Made by a program: the position numbers and the translations under genes. A stretch of 64,000 nucleotides of DNA from Bacteroidota bacterium (GTDB lineage Bacteria > Bacteroidota > Bacteroidia > Flavobacteriales > Flavobacteriaceae): positions 1-64,000 of the forward strand of contig JAEWJM010000003.1 of NCBI GenBank assembly GCA_023386585.1, given 5' to 3'. This document shows positions 52,930 through 61,080 of this stretch, in pieces. The notes below the pieces were generated by a model. The model saw only the letters and a list, made by a program, of their open reading frames with translations, made no database searches and was not told the origin of the DNA. Every line of letters starts with the position of its first letter. Position 1 is the first letter of the stretch.

Positions 52930-53553
52930 AAAGATTGGCGATTCTTGGGTCGGGTGATCTTGGCCGGCAGGTTGCGCATTATGCGATCGCTGACAATCAT
53001 TACGATGAGGTTGTTTTTTTGGACGACTTCACTACCGAATCGAAAATCGGCGGAATAAAAGTAATTGGCAAATCTTCAGATGCGATAAAGCTTTATCAGG
53101 ACGGCCTTTTCGACGAGCTGATTATCGCAATCGGCTATCATCACCTGCAGAAAAAGCGTGAAATTTTTGAAAGTTTATCGGGAAGAATTCCGTTCGGAAA
53201 GATTGTCCACAGTACGACTTTCGTCGATCCGACCGCCGAAATTGGCGAGGGCTGCGTAATTTATCCCAACTGCAGCATCGATATCAGGTCGAAGATCGGT
53301 GAATACGATCCTCAACAACGGTTGCACGATTGCCCACGACAGCCGCATTGGCGCGCACAGCTTTCTTTCACCGCGAGTTGCCATTGCAGGGTTTGTATCG
53401 ACAGGCGTACTTTGCAATATCGGAATCAATGCGACGATAATCGACAACATCAAGATCGGCGATGGAATTCGATTGGGCGGCGGAACCGTGGTAACAAAGG
53501 ATCTGCATGCCGCCGGATTGTACGTCGGAAACCCGCATCGGTTCATTAGATAA
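52926..53553 (+). pseudogene. NeuD-family sugar O-/N-acyltransferase, frameshifted
   Basis: The frame opening at 52926 (ATGA overlap with the previous gene) encodes a NeuD/PglD-type N-terminal domain (KRLAILGSGDLGRQVAHYAI, ELIIAIGYHHLQKKREIF) and the first left-handed beta-helix turns up to KIGEYDP near 53310. The helix continues in the next frame (NTILNNGCTIAHDSRIGAHS... LGGGTVVTKDL... GNPHRFIR, stop 53551-53553). Total length is 628 nt; adding two bases at 53299-53302 restores a 209-residue protein of normal length with a regular IG-xxx-I hexapeptide. Either a real inactivation or a sequencing error. The intact enzyme would acylate an aminosugar. Confidence 0.85.
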
Positions 53554-53593
53554 AGTCCGAACCGCAGAAAAACCTTATTTTTACGTAAAAAAA

Positions 53594-55063
53594 GTGGATA
53601 GCAACAATCCTTTCCAAATCTCCGAAGACACCAGGCATAAGTCCGCAAAAGCGCTCGTTCCGTTTGATTTCCTGAAGTCGGCGCTCGCTTCCGAAGGCCG
53701 TTTTCACACGATTGAAGGTGTAACCACGTGGCTGAAGCAGCGAAATGACGCGATTCGGGTTGATGTAGAGAAAATTCCCTTTGCGGAAATGGATCACTGG
53801 AAGTTCGACCGTGAAAGAGGAATGTTGCGACACGAAACCGGCCGCTTTTTTTCAATTGAAGGAATCAACGTTAAAACCAATTGGGGAAAAGTTGCCGAGT
53901 GGGATCAGCCGATCATCAACCAGCCCGAAATAGGTTACCTCGGAATCATCACCAAGGAATTTGACGGCATACTTTACTTCCTGCTTCAGGCGAAAATCGA
54001 ACCCGGAAATGTAAACAACGTTCAGCTTTCGCCAACATTACAGGCAACGAAAAGCAATTACACGCAAGTCCACAAAGGCAAAAAACCGCGTTACCTGGAG
54101 TATTTCCAGCACGCGACGCCGGCGCAGATCATGATCGATCAGCTACAATCGGAGCAGGGTGCGCGATTCCTTCGAAAGCGCAACCGGAACATGATTATCA
54201 GGATTGAGGAAGATATCGATGTTCACGAAGATTTTATTTGGCTGACGCTCGGACAGATCAAAGAGTTGATTAAGCGCGACAACCTGGTAAACATGGACAC
54301 GCGCACCGTCATCAGCGGAATTCCTTTCGGCGAATTCGACGACAAGACGCTCGACCTGATGTATTCGCTGACCTATTCCGGGAAGCACAATGATTTTGGA
54401 TTCGAGATGCTGCGTTCGTCGGTGAACCTGTCGCAATCGCTGTTTTCATTCGACGAGATCCTGAACTGGATGTCGGCCATCAAATGCCATTTCGAATTGC
54501 AGATCACCCAAAAGTCGATTTTCGAAACCCGAGGCTGGCATGTAACCGACCGTGAAATTATCGAAGATCAGGCGCGGTTTTTTAAAGTTATTGCCGCACG
54601 GGTCGCCATCAGTAACCGGGAAGTCACCAGTTGGACACAGCCGCTTGTCGAGCCCATGCAGCACGGATTGATCGCATTCATCACCAAAAAGATCAACGGG
54701 ATCAACCATTTTCTGGTGCAGGCAAAACTCGAACCCGGCAATTTCGACATTCTGGAAATGGCGCCAACAGTGCAATGCATTACCGGAAGCTATAAAAATT
54801 CCCAGGACGTTCCTTTTTTGGAGTACGTTCTAAACACGCCGCAGTCCCAAATCAGGCACGATTCACTGCAATCGGAAGAAGGCGGCCGCTTTTTCAGGGA
54901 GCAAAACCGCAACCTGATCATCGAAGCCGGATCGGGATTTCCTGAAGAAGTTCCGGCGAATTTCAAATGGATCTCGCTCGGCCAGCTCACTACGTTTCTA
55001 AAATTCAACAATTACCTCAATATCCAATCACGAAGCTTACTTTCAGCCATACATTTTATCTGA
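53594..55063 (+). CDS. NDP-hexose 2,3-dehydratase (EvaA-like)
   Basis: 489 residues from a GTG at 53594; an ATG at 53507 would add 29 residues that overlap the NeuD-like reading frame. Two homologous halves are evident: WDQPIINQPEIGYLGIITK / WTQPLVEPMQHGLIAFITK, LLQAKIEPGN / LVQAKLEPGN and LQSEQGARFLRKRNRNMII / LQSEEGGRFFREQNRNLII. This tandem layout with VQLSPTLQATKSNYT and YLEYF is diagnostic of EvaA/TylCVI-type enzymes that remove the C-2 oxygen of dTDP-4-keto-6-deoxyglucose on the way to 2,6-dideoxysugars of antibiotics. The substrate-producing RfbB is in the same operon. Confidence 0.94.
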   Translation: MDSNNPFQISEDTRHKSAKALVPFDFLKSALASEGRFHTIEGVTTWLKQRNDAIRVDVEKIPFAEMDHWKFDRERGMLRHETGRFFSIEGINVKTNWGKVAEWDQPIINQPEIGYLGIITKEFDGILYFLLQAKIEPGNVNNVQLSPTLQATKSNYTQVHKGKKPRYLEYFQHATPAQIMIDQLQSEQGARFLRKRNRNMIIRIEEDIDVHEDFIWLTLGQIKELIKRDNLVNMDTRTVISGIPFGEFDDKTLDLMYSLTYSGKHNDFGFEMLRSSVNLSQSLFSFDEILNWMSAIKCHFELQITQKSIFETRGWHVTDREIIEDQARFFKVIAARVAISNREVTSWTQPLVEPMQHGLIAFITKKINGINHFLVQAKLEPGNFDILEMAPTVQCITGSYKNSQDVPFLEYVLNTPQSQIRHDSLQSEEGGRFFREQNRNLIIEAGSGFPEEVPANFKWISLGQLTTFLKFNNYLNIQSRSLLSAIHFI

Positions 55064-55064
55064 T

Positions 55065-56207
55065 ATGAACATTCCTTTTAATAAAGTTTACTTTACCGGC
55101 AACGAAGAAAAATACATGATCGATGCGCTGCATTCAGGCAAGCATTGCGGCAATCACGAATACTGCAACCGGGTTATCGCGCTGATGAAAGAAAAGCACG
55201 GTTTCAATGAAGTTTTTCTTACGCCGTCATGCACTGCAGCACTCGAAATGGGAGCTGTTCTGGCCGGAATCGAACCCGGCGACGAGGTAATCCTGCCATC
55301 GTACACATTCAGTTCCACCGTTAATGCGGTCGTACTGTTTGGCGCAATTCCCGTTTTTTGTGAAGTCGAACCCTCGACGATGAACATCGATGCGACGAAA
55401 ATCGAAGCGCTGATCACGCCAAAAACCAAAATGATACTTCCGATCGATTATGCCGGCGTATCCTGCGATATTGATACGATAATGGAAATTGCGTCGAAGC
55501 ACAATCTGGTTGTAATGCAGGATTGCGCCCAATCGTACGGCACTTATTACAAAGGAAAGGCGTGCGGAACCCAGGCGCATATTGCTGCATTCAGCTTTCA
55601 TGAAACCAAGAATTTCAACGCCGGGGAAGGCGGAGCGCTCGTTGTGAACGTTCCGGAATGGGTTGAAAGGGCGCATTTTCTTCAGGAGAAAGGCACCGAC
55701 CGACGCTTGGTTTTGAACGGCGTTAAGAATAAATACAGCTGGGTGGACAAAGGCTCGAGCTACCTGCTTTCCGACATTCTGGCGGCAATGCTGCTGGCAC
55801 AATTGGAGCAGGAAGATAAAATGAAGGCGATCCGCAGCCGGATAACCGATGCTTATTTCAAGCTTTTTACGCCATACGCCGAGCGCGGACTGGTCTCTTT
55901 TTTCAAGATTCCGCCACATGTTGAAATCAACCACCACGCGTTTTGGGTAGTTTTCGATTCGACCGAGCATCAGCAGCAGTTCATGGCGAAGCTTCGCGAT
56001 CACAAGGTTTCAGCCTATATCGGTTACCTTGCGCTTCACTCGTCTCCAAAAGGGATGGAGTTTGGATACAAAGCCGAGGATCTTCCGGTGACGCAGGATC
56101 TCGCCGACCGCATTGTAAGGCTGCCGTTTTATACTGAGCTTGGCGAAAACGGACTCGACTATTGCATCAATGCGATGCAGCAGGTTTTAAACGAAATTTA
56201 TCCGTAA
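55065..56207 (+). CDS. WecE-like dTDP-sugar 4-aminotransferase
   Basis: 380 residues, DegT/DnrJ/EryC1 PLP aminotransferase. SGKHCGNHEYC, LTPSCTAALEMGAVLAGIEP, VILPSYTFSSTVNAVV, and SFHETKNFNAGEGGALV with the PLP Lys182 follow the WecE/RffA wording closely (dTDP-4-amino-4,6-dideoxygalactose transaminase), including EKGTDR and KGSSYLLSDI. It should put an amino group at C-4 of a dTDP-4-keto sugar from glutamate. Behind a 2,3-dehydratase the natural substrate may be a 2,6-dideoxy-4-keto sugar. It starts 1 bp after the dehydratase stop and shares one base with the next gene. Confidence 0.93.
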   Translation: MNIPFNKVYFTGNEEKYMIDALHSGKHCGNHEYCNRVIALMKEKHGFNEVFLTPSCTAALEMGAVLAGIEPGDEVILPSYTFSSTVNAVVLFGAIPVFCEVEPSTMNIDATKIEALITPKTKMILPIDYAGVSCDIDTIMEIASKHNLVVMQDCAQSYGTYYKGKACGTQAHIAAFSFHETKNFNAGEGGALVVNVPEWVERAHFLQEKGTDRRLVLNGVKNKYSWVDKGSSYLLSDILAAMLLAQLEQEDKMKAIRSRITDAYFKLFTPYAERGLVSFFKIPPHVEINHHAFWVVFDSTEHQQQFMAKLRDHKVSAYIGYLALHSSPKGMEFGYKAEDLPVTQDLADRIVRLPFYTELGENGLDYCINAMQQVLNEIYP

Positions 56208-57178
56208 TGGGACGAATCAGGATAGGAGTAATGGGCTGCGCGGCAATAGCCAGGAAATCGGTTATTCCGGCGATAAAGCAATTGGCGGATGAATATACAT
56301 TGGTCGCAGTCGCCAGCCGCACCAAAGAAAAGGCAGACGCACTTGCGGCTGAGTTTAATTGCAATGCCGTCGTGGGTTACGATGCGCTTCTGAGCGCCGA
56401 AATCGATGCCGTTTACATTCCGCTGCCAACCGGATTGCACGACGAGTGGATCAACAAGGCATTGGCTGCAGGCAAACATGTTTATGCTGAAAAATCGATT
56501 GCCAATTCGGCCAGTGGCGCACATGAAATGGTGAGATCGGCACGAAAAAACGACCTGGCGCTGATGGAAGGTTATATGTTTCAATATCATCCGCAGCACC
56601 AGACCGTAAAATTGTTGCTGAACGATGGCGCGATCGGTGAGATCAGGAGCTTTCGTGGATCATTCGGCTTTCCGCCGCTTGATCTGGCCAACTTCAGGTA
56701 CGACAACGAAATTGGCGGCGGCGCATTATACGATGCGGCAGGATATCCGCTCCGCGCGTTGCATTTCCTGCTCGGGAACCGGTTCAGGGTTCAGGGCGCA
56801 ACGCTTTTTAACGATCCTGTTTCCGGAACGAACATATTTGGAAGTGCATATCTGAAGGACGATTCCGGTGTTGGCGCTCATCTCGATTTTGGATTCGACC
56901 ATTTTTATCAGTGCAATTACGAAATCTGGGGAAGCAAAGGCAAGCTGACCGCCTTGCGAGCTTACACTCCGTCGGCCGATTTTGCCCCAACGGTCTTGCT
57001 CGAACAACAGGGAAAATCCGAAACGATTAATGTCGCGCCATACAACCATTTCGTCGGCGCGATGGAGGAATTCTACCGAATCGTCACCGGCGCCGGCGAC
57101 CGCCATTTGCATTACGATGCGATTCTTCTGCAAAGCGATTCGCTGGAAGCCATAAAGACCTATGCCGCAAAAGCATGA
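56207..57178 (+). CDS. Gfo/Idh/MocA family oxidoreductase (probable dTDP-sugar 3-ketoreductase)
   Basis: 323 residues from the ATG at 56207, which overlaps the aminotransferase stop; a frame from 56162 is longer by 15 residues. Rossmann loop IGVMGCAAIARKSVIPAI, then VYIPLPTGLHDEWINKAL and HVYAEKSIANSA with the catalytic Lys96 (EKS where most members have EKP), GGGALYDAAGYPLRALHFL and a C-terminal beta-sheet domain. KijD10/SpnN-type relatives reduce the C-3 ketone left by 2,3-dehydratases, giving 2,6-dideoxy-4-keto sugars. This is the step expected here, inferred from the neighbouring EvaA-like gene. Confidence 0.88.
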   Translation: MGRIRIGVMGCAAIARKSVIPAIKQLADEYTLVAVASRTKEKADALAAEFNCNAVVGYDALLSAEIDAVYIPLPTGLHDEWINKALAAGKHVYAEKSIANSASGAHEMVRSARKNDLALMEGYMFQYHPQHQTVKLLLNDGAIGEIRSFRGSFGFPPLDLANFRYDNEIGGGALYDAAGYPLRALHFLLGNRFRVQGATLFNDPVSGTNIFGSAYLKDDSGVGAHLDFGFDHFYQCNYEIWGSKGKLTALRAYTPSADFAPTVLLEQQGKSETINVAPYNHFVGAMEEFYRIVTGAGDRHLHYDAILLQSDSLEAIKTYAAKA

Positions 57179-58683
57179 GCCAACTCAAAAAAGGTGCGAT
57201 CTTATCTTTTGTCACGATCATCCTGACCAACGGGATCGGTCTCGTACTCACGCCGTTCATGATTTACAAACTTGGTGATTCCGAGTACGGCCTTTACACG
57301 CTGATCGGATCGCTCGTTGGGTATATCAGCGTGCTTGATTTTGGCCTTAACAATAGCATTGTCCGATTTGTCGCGCGATACCGTGCCTTGGAGGAACGGG
57401 CGAATGAAGAGAATTTCCTGGCGACGACAATGCTGATTTATGGCGTCATCTCGGCTGTGATCGTTCTGCTTGGCATCGCGCTCTATTTTAATCTGGATTC
57501 GTTTTTTGACAAGCTTACTCCCGGAGAAATGGTCAAAGCCAAGATCATGTTCATTATCCTGATTTTCAACCTGGCGATCACACTTCCCGGCGGTGCTTTT
57601 GGAGCGATTTGTTCGGCTTATGAAAAGTTTGTATTTCCGCGTGCGCTGAATATCATCAAATACCTCATGCGATCGGCGATGGTCGTCAGTTTGCTTACGT
57701 TAGGCGGCGATTCCATTTCAATAGTTGTAATGGATACGATCCTGAACGTTGCGATTATCCTGATCGAGGCGTTTTATGTTTTTCGCCGGCTCAAGGTGGT
57801 TTTCAAAATGCATCATTTTGAGTTTTCGCTGGTTCGTGAAATCTTTGCTTACTCGCTCTGGATCTTCGTATTTGCAATGGTCGGACAGTTTCAATGGAAG
57901 GGCGGCCAATTCATACTGGGTGTAATTTCAGGCACAACCGCAGTTGCAATTTACGCGGTCGGGATTATGCTCGGAACCTATTACGGCGCCTTTTCGACGG
58001 CAATTTCCGGAGTGTTTTTGCCGCGTGCTACGAAGATGACGTATTTGAACGCGACAGGCGAGGAGCTGACTCAAATGATGGTGCGCATCGGCCGGATTTC
58101 GCTGCTGGTGTTGCTGATGATATTGGGAGGATTTTTTCTCTATGGACGGCAGTTCGTCCACCTTTGGCTTCCAAGTACGTATCGGAATTCGTGGCTGATC
58201 GCACTGATAGTCATGATCGGATATACGATCCCGCTGGTACAGGCGTTCGCCAACTCCATCCTCGAAGCAAAAAACAAATTTTCGTTTAAGGCAATTGTTT
58301 ATATTGGACTCATCGTGCTGGGAACGCTATTCGGCGCTTATCTGGCAAAATTTTACGGCGCGGTCGGAATTATTCTCGGCACGACTACCGGATGGTTGCT
58401 GAGCCAGGTCATCATGAACATCTACTATAGCCGCGTAATCGGAATACATATCGTGCCGTTTTTTCTCGGGTTGGTTCGTGGATTGTTGCCGACATTCTTC
58501 CTCGTACTCGCCTTTGGTTATGCCATAAGTTTCATTCCGGGAAAAGACTGGTTCAACCTCATTTTAAAAATCGCGTTGTATGCAGCGGTTTTTGTCGTTT
58601 TGATGGCTAAATTCGGACTCAATAAAAGTGAGTTTCAAATGTTTGCCGATTTTATTCCGGCGAAGGTTCGAAAGCCACAATAA
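57175..58683 (+). CDS. Oligosaccharide flippase (Wzx-like, MOP superfamily)
   Basis: 502 residues with about fourteen membrane segments. LKKGAILSFVTIILTNGIGL and LTPFMIYKLGDSEYGLYTLI, followed by LDFGLNNSIVRFVARYRA, are typical for the Wzx/PST flippase N-terminus; GAFGAICSAYEKFVFPRAL is the matching middle segment. It should turn undecaprenyl-diphosphate-linked repeat units over the inner membrane. The start overlaps the reductase stop by ATGA. No Wzy polymerase is seen in the window. Confidence 0.94.
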   Translation: MSQLKKGAILSFVTIILTNGIGLVLTPFMIYKLGDSEYGLYTLIGSLVGYISVLDFGLNNSIVRFVARYRALEERANEENFLATTMLIYGVISAVIVLLGIALYFNLDSFFDKLTPGEMVKAKIMFIILIFNLAITLPGGAFGAICSAYEKFVFPRALNIIKYLMRSAMVVSLLTLGGDSISIVVMDTILNVAIILIEAFYVFRRLKVVFKMHHFEFSLVREIFAYSLWIFVFAMVGQFQWKGGQFILGVISGTTAVAIYAVGIMLGTYYGAFSTAISGVFLPRATKMTYLNATGEELTQMMVRIGRISLLVLLMILGGFFLYGRQFVHLWLPSTYRNSWLIALIVMIGYTIPLVQAFANSILEAKNKFSFKAIVYIGLIVLGTLFGAYLAKFYGAVGIILGTTTGWLLSQVIMNIYYSRVIGIHIVPFFLGLVRGLLPTFFLVLAFGYAISFIPGKDWFNLILKIALYAAVFVVLMAKFGLNKSEFQMFADFIPAKVRKPQ

Positions 58684-58691
58684 TTTGACCG

Positions 58692-60188
58692 ATGTTTTCA
58701 CAAAACATACTTGACGCCGTACTTTTTAATATCAGCTCTCGCGGATCGTTGAATGCGTTCTGCATCAATGAGGTTTTTTACAACTATTCTGATTTCGGAG
58801 TTTCCATTTCAAGAATCCGTAAAGCACTGCAGGAAGAACAGCTGAAATCAAAAAACATCGGGCTCGTAGCAAACGACGATTTTCAGACCTACGCCGCAGT
58901 CTTTGCACTCTGGCTCGAAGGACTTGCCTATGTTCCGCTACATCCGGGACAGCCAATGCAGCGAAATCAGGAGATTATTTCCCAGGCCGGGGTTGCAATC
59001 GTACTTTCATCGACTTCCGGCACCGCTTTTCCGGGGATTTCGGTAATTGCTACCTCATTGCTTGATGATGAAGCGTCTGACATCAGTCCAAAAGCTGCCG
59101 ACGAATCGGATCTTGCCTATATTTTGTTCACTTCCGGAAGCACCGGCCAGCCCAAAGGTGTTCCGATAACCCGCGGAAACATTGATGCTTTTATGACGGC
59201 TTTCTGGAATACCGGGATTTCAATTTCCGAAACAGACCGCTGTCTGCAATGTTTCGACTTGACATTTGATGTATCGGTGCAATCCTTCCTCGTTCCGTTG
59301 ATAAAGGGCGCTTGTACCTTTACAATTCCGCACGACAGGATAAAATACAGTTATGTTTTCGGACTTCTCGACGATCATCAGCTTACATTTGGTGCGATGG
59401 CGCCGTCGATGATCAGGTATCTGCGCCCGTATTTTGATGAAATTGACCTGCCATCAATGCGATATTCAATACTGACGGCCGAGGCTTCGCCGCTTGATCT
59501 GGCGCTCGAATGGTCGAAATGCATTCCGAATGCGGAAATCTGGGATTTTTACGGGCCGACCGAAGCAACGATTTATTGTACGTGCTATAAAGTCCCAACT
59601 GACGGCTCGTGCAAGCAATTGAACGGAATGTTGTCGATTGGAAAGCCGCTTTCCGGAATCGAAGCGCTGATACTCGATGAAAACCACAACGAAGTTGGGC
59701 AAGGTGAAAAGGGAGAATTGACTATTGCCGGCGATCAATTGACACCCGGATACTGGAACAATCCGGCAAAATCTGCAGAAGTTTTTTTCGAAAAGGAAAT
59801 GGGCGGTAAAATGCGCCGTTTTTACAAGACCGGCGACCTGTGTTTTACCGAGGAAGATGGCGACATATTGTACGCGGGCCGAATCGATTACCAGGTGAAA
59901 ATCCACGGTTATCGTATTGAACTGGGCGAGATCGAACACCATGCACGCGAATTTCTGAAAGGACAAAACGCAGTAGTCGTTCCTTATGAAAATGCAATGG
60001 GAACGACAGAACTTGCTCTTTTTGCGGAAGGGAGTTCGCATGAATCGAACCGGCTTTCGGCATACCTCAAATCGCGGCTCCCCGGATATATGGTTCCATC
60101 TAAAATTTTTTCGGTTGAGGTTTTCCCGCTGAATAGCAATGGTAAAGTCGACCGTAACAAGCTAAAATCCACTCTGGATGGAAATTAA
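58692..60188 (+). CDS. Amino-acid adenylation enzyme (DltA-like)
   Basis: 498 residues, ANL-superfamily ligase of DltA size. A3 motif LFTSGSTGQPKG (about 145-156), Asp193 in FDVSV, the residue that in amino-acid-activating domains contacts the alpha-amino group, A5 YGPTEATIY, A7 YKTGDL, A8 GRIDYQVKIHGYRIELGEIE and A10 NGKVDRNKL with catalytic Lys485. It should adenylate an amino acid and load it onto a carrier protein. A stand-alone carrier protein, MBOAT and SGNH gene follow, so the setting parallels dltABCD. The amino acid cannot be named. Confidence 0.93.
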   Translation: MFSQNILDAVLFNISSRGSLNAFCINEVFYNYSDFGVSISRIRKALQEEQLKSKNIGLVANDDFQTYAAVFALWLEGLAYVPLHPGQPMQRNQEIISQAGVAIVLSSTSGTAFPGISVIATSLLDDEASDISPKAADESDLAYILFTSGSTGQPKGVPITRGNIDAFMTAFWNTGISISETDRCLQCFDLTFDVSVQSFLVPLIKGACTFTIPHDRIKYSYVFGLLDDHQLTFGAMAPSMIRYLRPYFDEIDLPSMRYSILTAEASPLDLALEWSKCIPNAEIWDFYGPTEATIYCTCYKVPTDGSCKQLNGMLSIGKPLSGIEALILDENHNEVGQGEKGELTIAGDQLTPGYWNNPAKSAEVFFEKEMGGKMRRFYKTGDLCFTEEDGDILYAGRIDYQVKIHGYRIELGEIEHHAREFLKGQNAVVVPYENAMGTTELALFAEGSSHESNRLSAYLKSRLPGYMVPSKIFSVEVFPLNSNGKVDRNKLKSTLDGN

Positions 60189-60831
60189 AATACGAAAAGC
60201 TACTAATGCCGACATTCCGTTTCTCGCCGAGACCATAATCGAAGCTGAGAAAAGCGGAACTGAGGTATTGTCGTATTCCACAATTTTCGGATTGTCGGAA
60301 GATGAAGCGAGAAATTACATCATCGCAATGCTGGAAGAGGAAACGGAAGGCTGCGAATTTTCGGTGTCTTCGTTTTTTATCGCAGAAATAAATGGCGAAA
60401 CAATTGGTGCCGCTTGTGGCTGGGTTGAGGCTGCCGACGGAATGCCCTCGTCGCTGCTCAAAGGAAATTTGTTGCGCTTTACAATTCCGAAGGAAAATTT
60501 TGAGCGTGCCATCGGATTTGCATCTCTGATTTCAGAAATCCACCTTGAAATAAAACCGGGAACGATAAATATCGGAGTGGTTTATGTAGCCGAAAATGGG
60601 CGCGGAAAAGGACTGGTTTCGGTGCTTCTCGACGCAGTTATCAATTCGCTGAAGGCGGAACATCCTGAAGTTTCGGAAGCGGGAATCCAGGTTTTTGATT
60701 GCAATTCCCGCGCAATCAGGGCTTATGAAAAATATGGTTTTTCGCTTTCCCTTCAGAAAAGTTCAGAAGACTTGGAGCTCGAAAAATACCTGCCGTCAAA
60801 AACGAAGCTTCAAATGACCAAAAAGATTTAA
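60178..60831 (+). CDS. GNAT family N-acyltransferase
   Basis: 217 residues. GNAT core: KIRKATNADIPFLAETIIEAE at the N-terminus (typical beta1-alpha1), FFIAEINGETIGAACGW (beta2-beta3), INIGVVYVAENGRGKGLVSVLL with the acyl-CoA loop GRGKG, and FDCNSRAIRAYEKYGF. It overlaps the adenylation gene by 11 bp and precedes the carrier protein by 9 bp. It may acylate the amino group of the activated amino acid or of the 4-aminosugar; the position inside the Dlt-like cassette favours the former. Confidence 0.9.
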   Translation: MEIKIRKATNADIPFLAETIIEAEKSGTEVLSYSTIFGLSEDEARNYIIAMLEEETEGCEFSVSSFFIAEINGETIGAACGWVEAADGMPSSLLKGNLLRFTIPKENFERAIGFASLISEIHLEIKPGTINIGVVYVAENGRGKGLVSVLLDAVINSLKAEHPEVSEAGIQVFDCNSRAIRAYEKYGFSLSLQKSSEDLELEKYLPSKTKLQMTKKI

Positions 60832-60840
60832 CTTTCACGG

Positions 60841-61080
60841 ATGGAAAAAGAACAAATTACACAAAAGCTTACACCGATATTCCGCGAGGTTTTTAATAAG
60901 CCGCAGCTGACAATTTCCGATGATTTATCGGCTGGCGACGTCGACAATTGGGATTCGCTGACGCACATGATCCTGATCAATGAAGTCGAAAAAGGGTTTT
61001 CGATAAGCTTTAAGCTTAAGGAGCTCAACAAGATGAAGAATGTGGGCGACATGATCGGGATTATCCAATCCAAATTGTAG
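60841..61080 (+). CDS. Acyl/aminoacyl carrier protein (DltC-like)
   Basis: 79 residues. The phosphopantetheine site is Ser39 in DVDNWDSLTHM; the four-helix pattern with LTISDDLSAGD before and INEVEKGFSISFKLKELNKM after is normal for acyl carrier proteins. It should be charged by the adenylation enzyme and hand the acyl group to the membrane-bound MBOAT protein, whose GTG start overlaps its stop codon by one base. Confidence 0.94.
   Translation: MEKEQITQKLTPIFREVFNKPQLTISDDLSAGDVDNWDSLTHMILINEVEKGFSISFKLKELNKMKNVGDMIGIIQSKL

Noticed and set aside
53290..53560. Programmed ribosomal frameshift in the NeuD-like gene
   Set aside because: No slippery heptamer or following pseudoknot is visible at the switch point; a simple 2-base loss explains the data better.
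58692..60188. Part of a nonribosomal peptide synthetase
   Set aside because: There is no condensation or thioesterase domain; the stand-alone adenylation enzyme with separate carrier protein and MBOAT fits a Dlt-like role.
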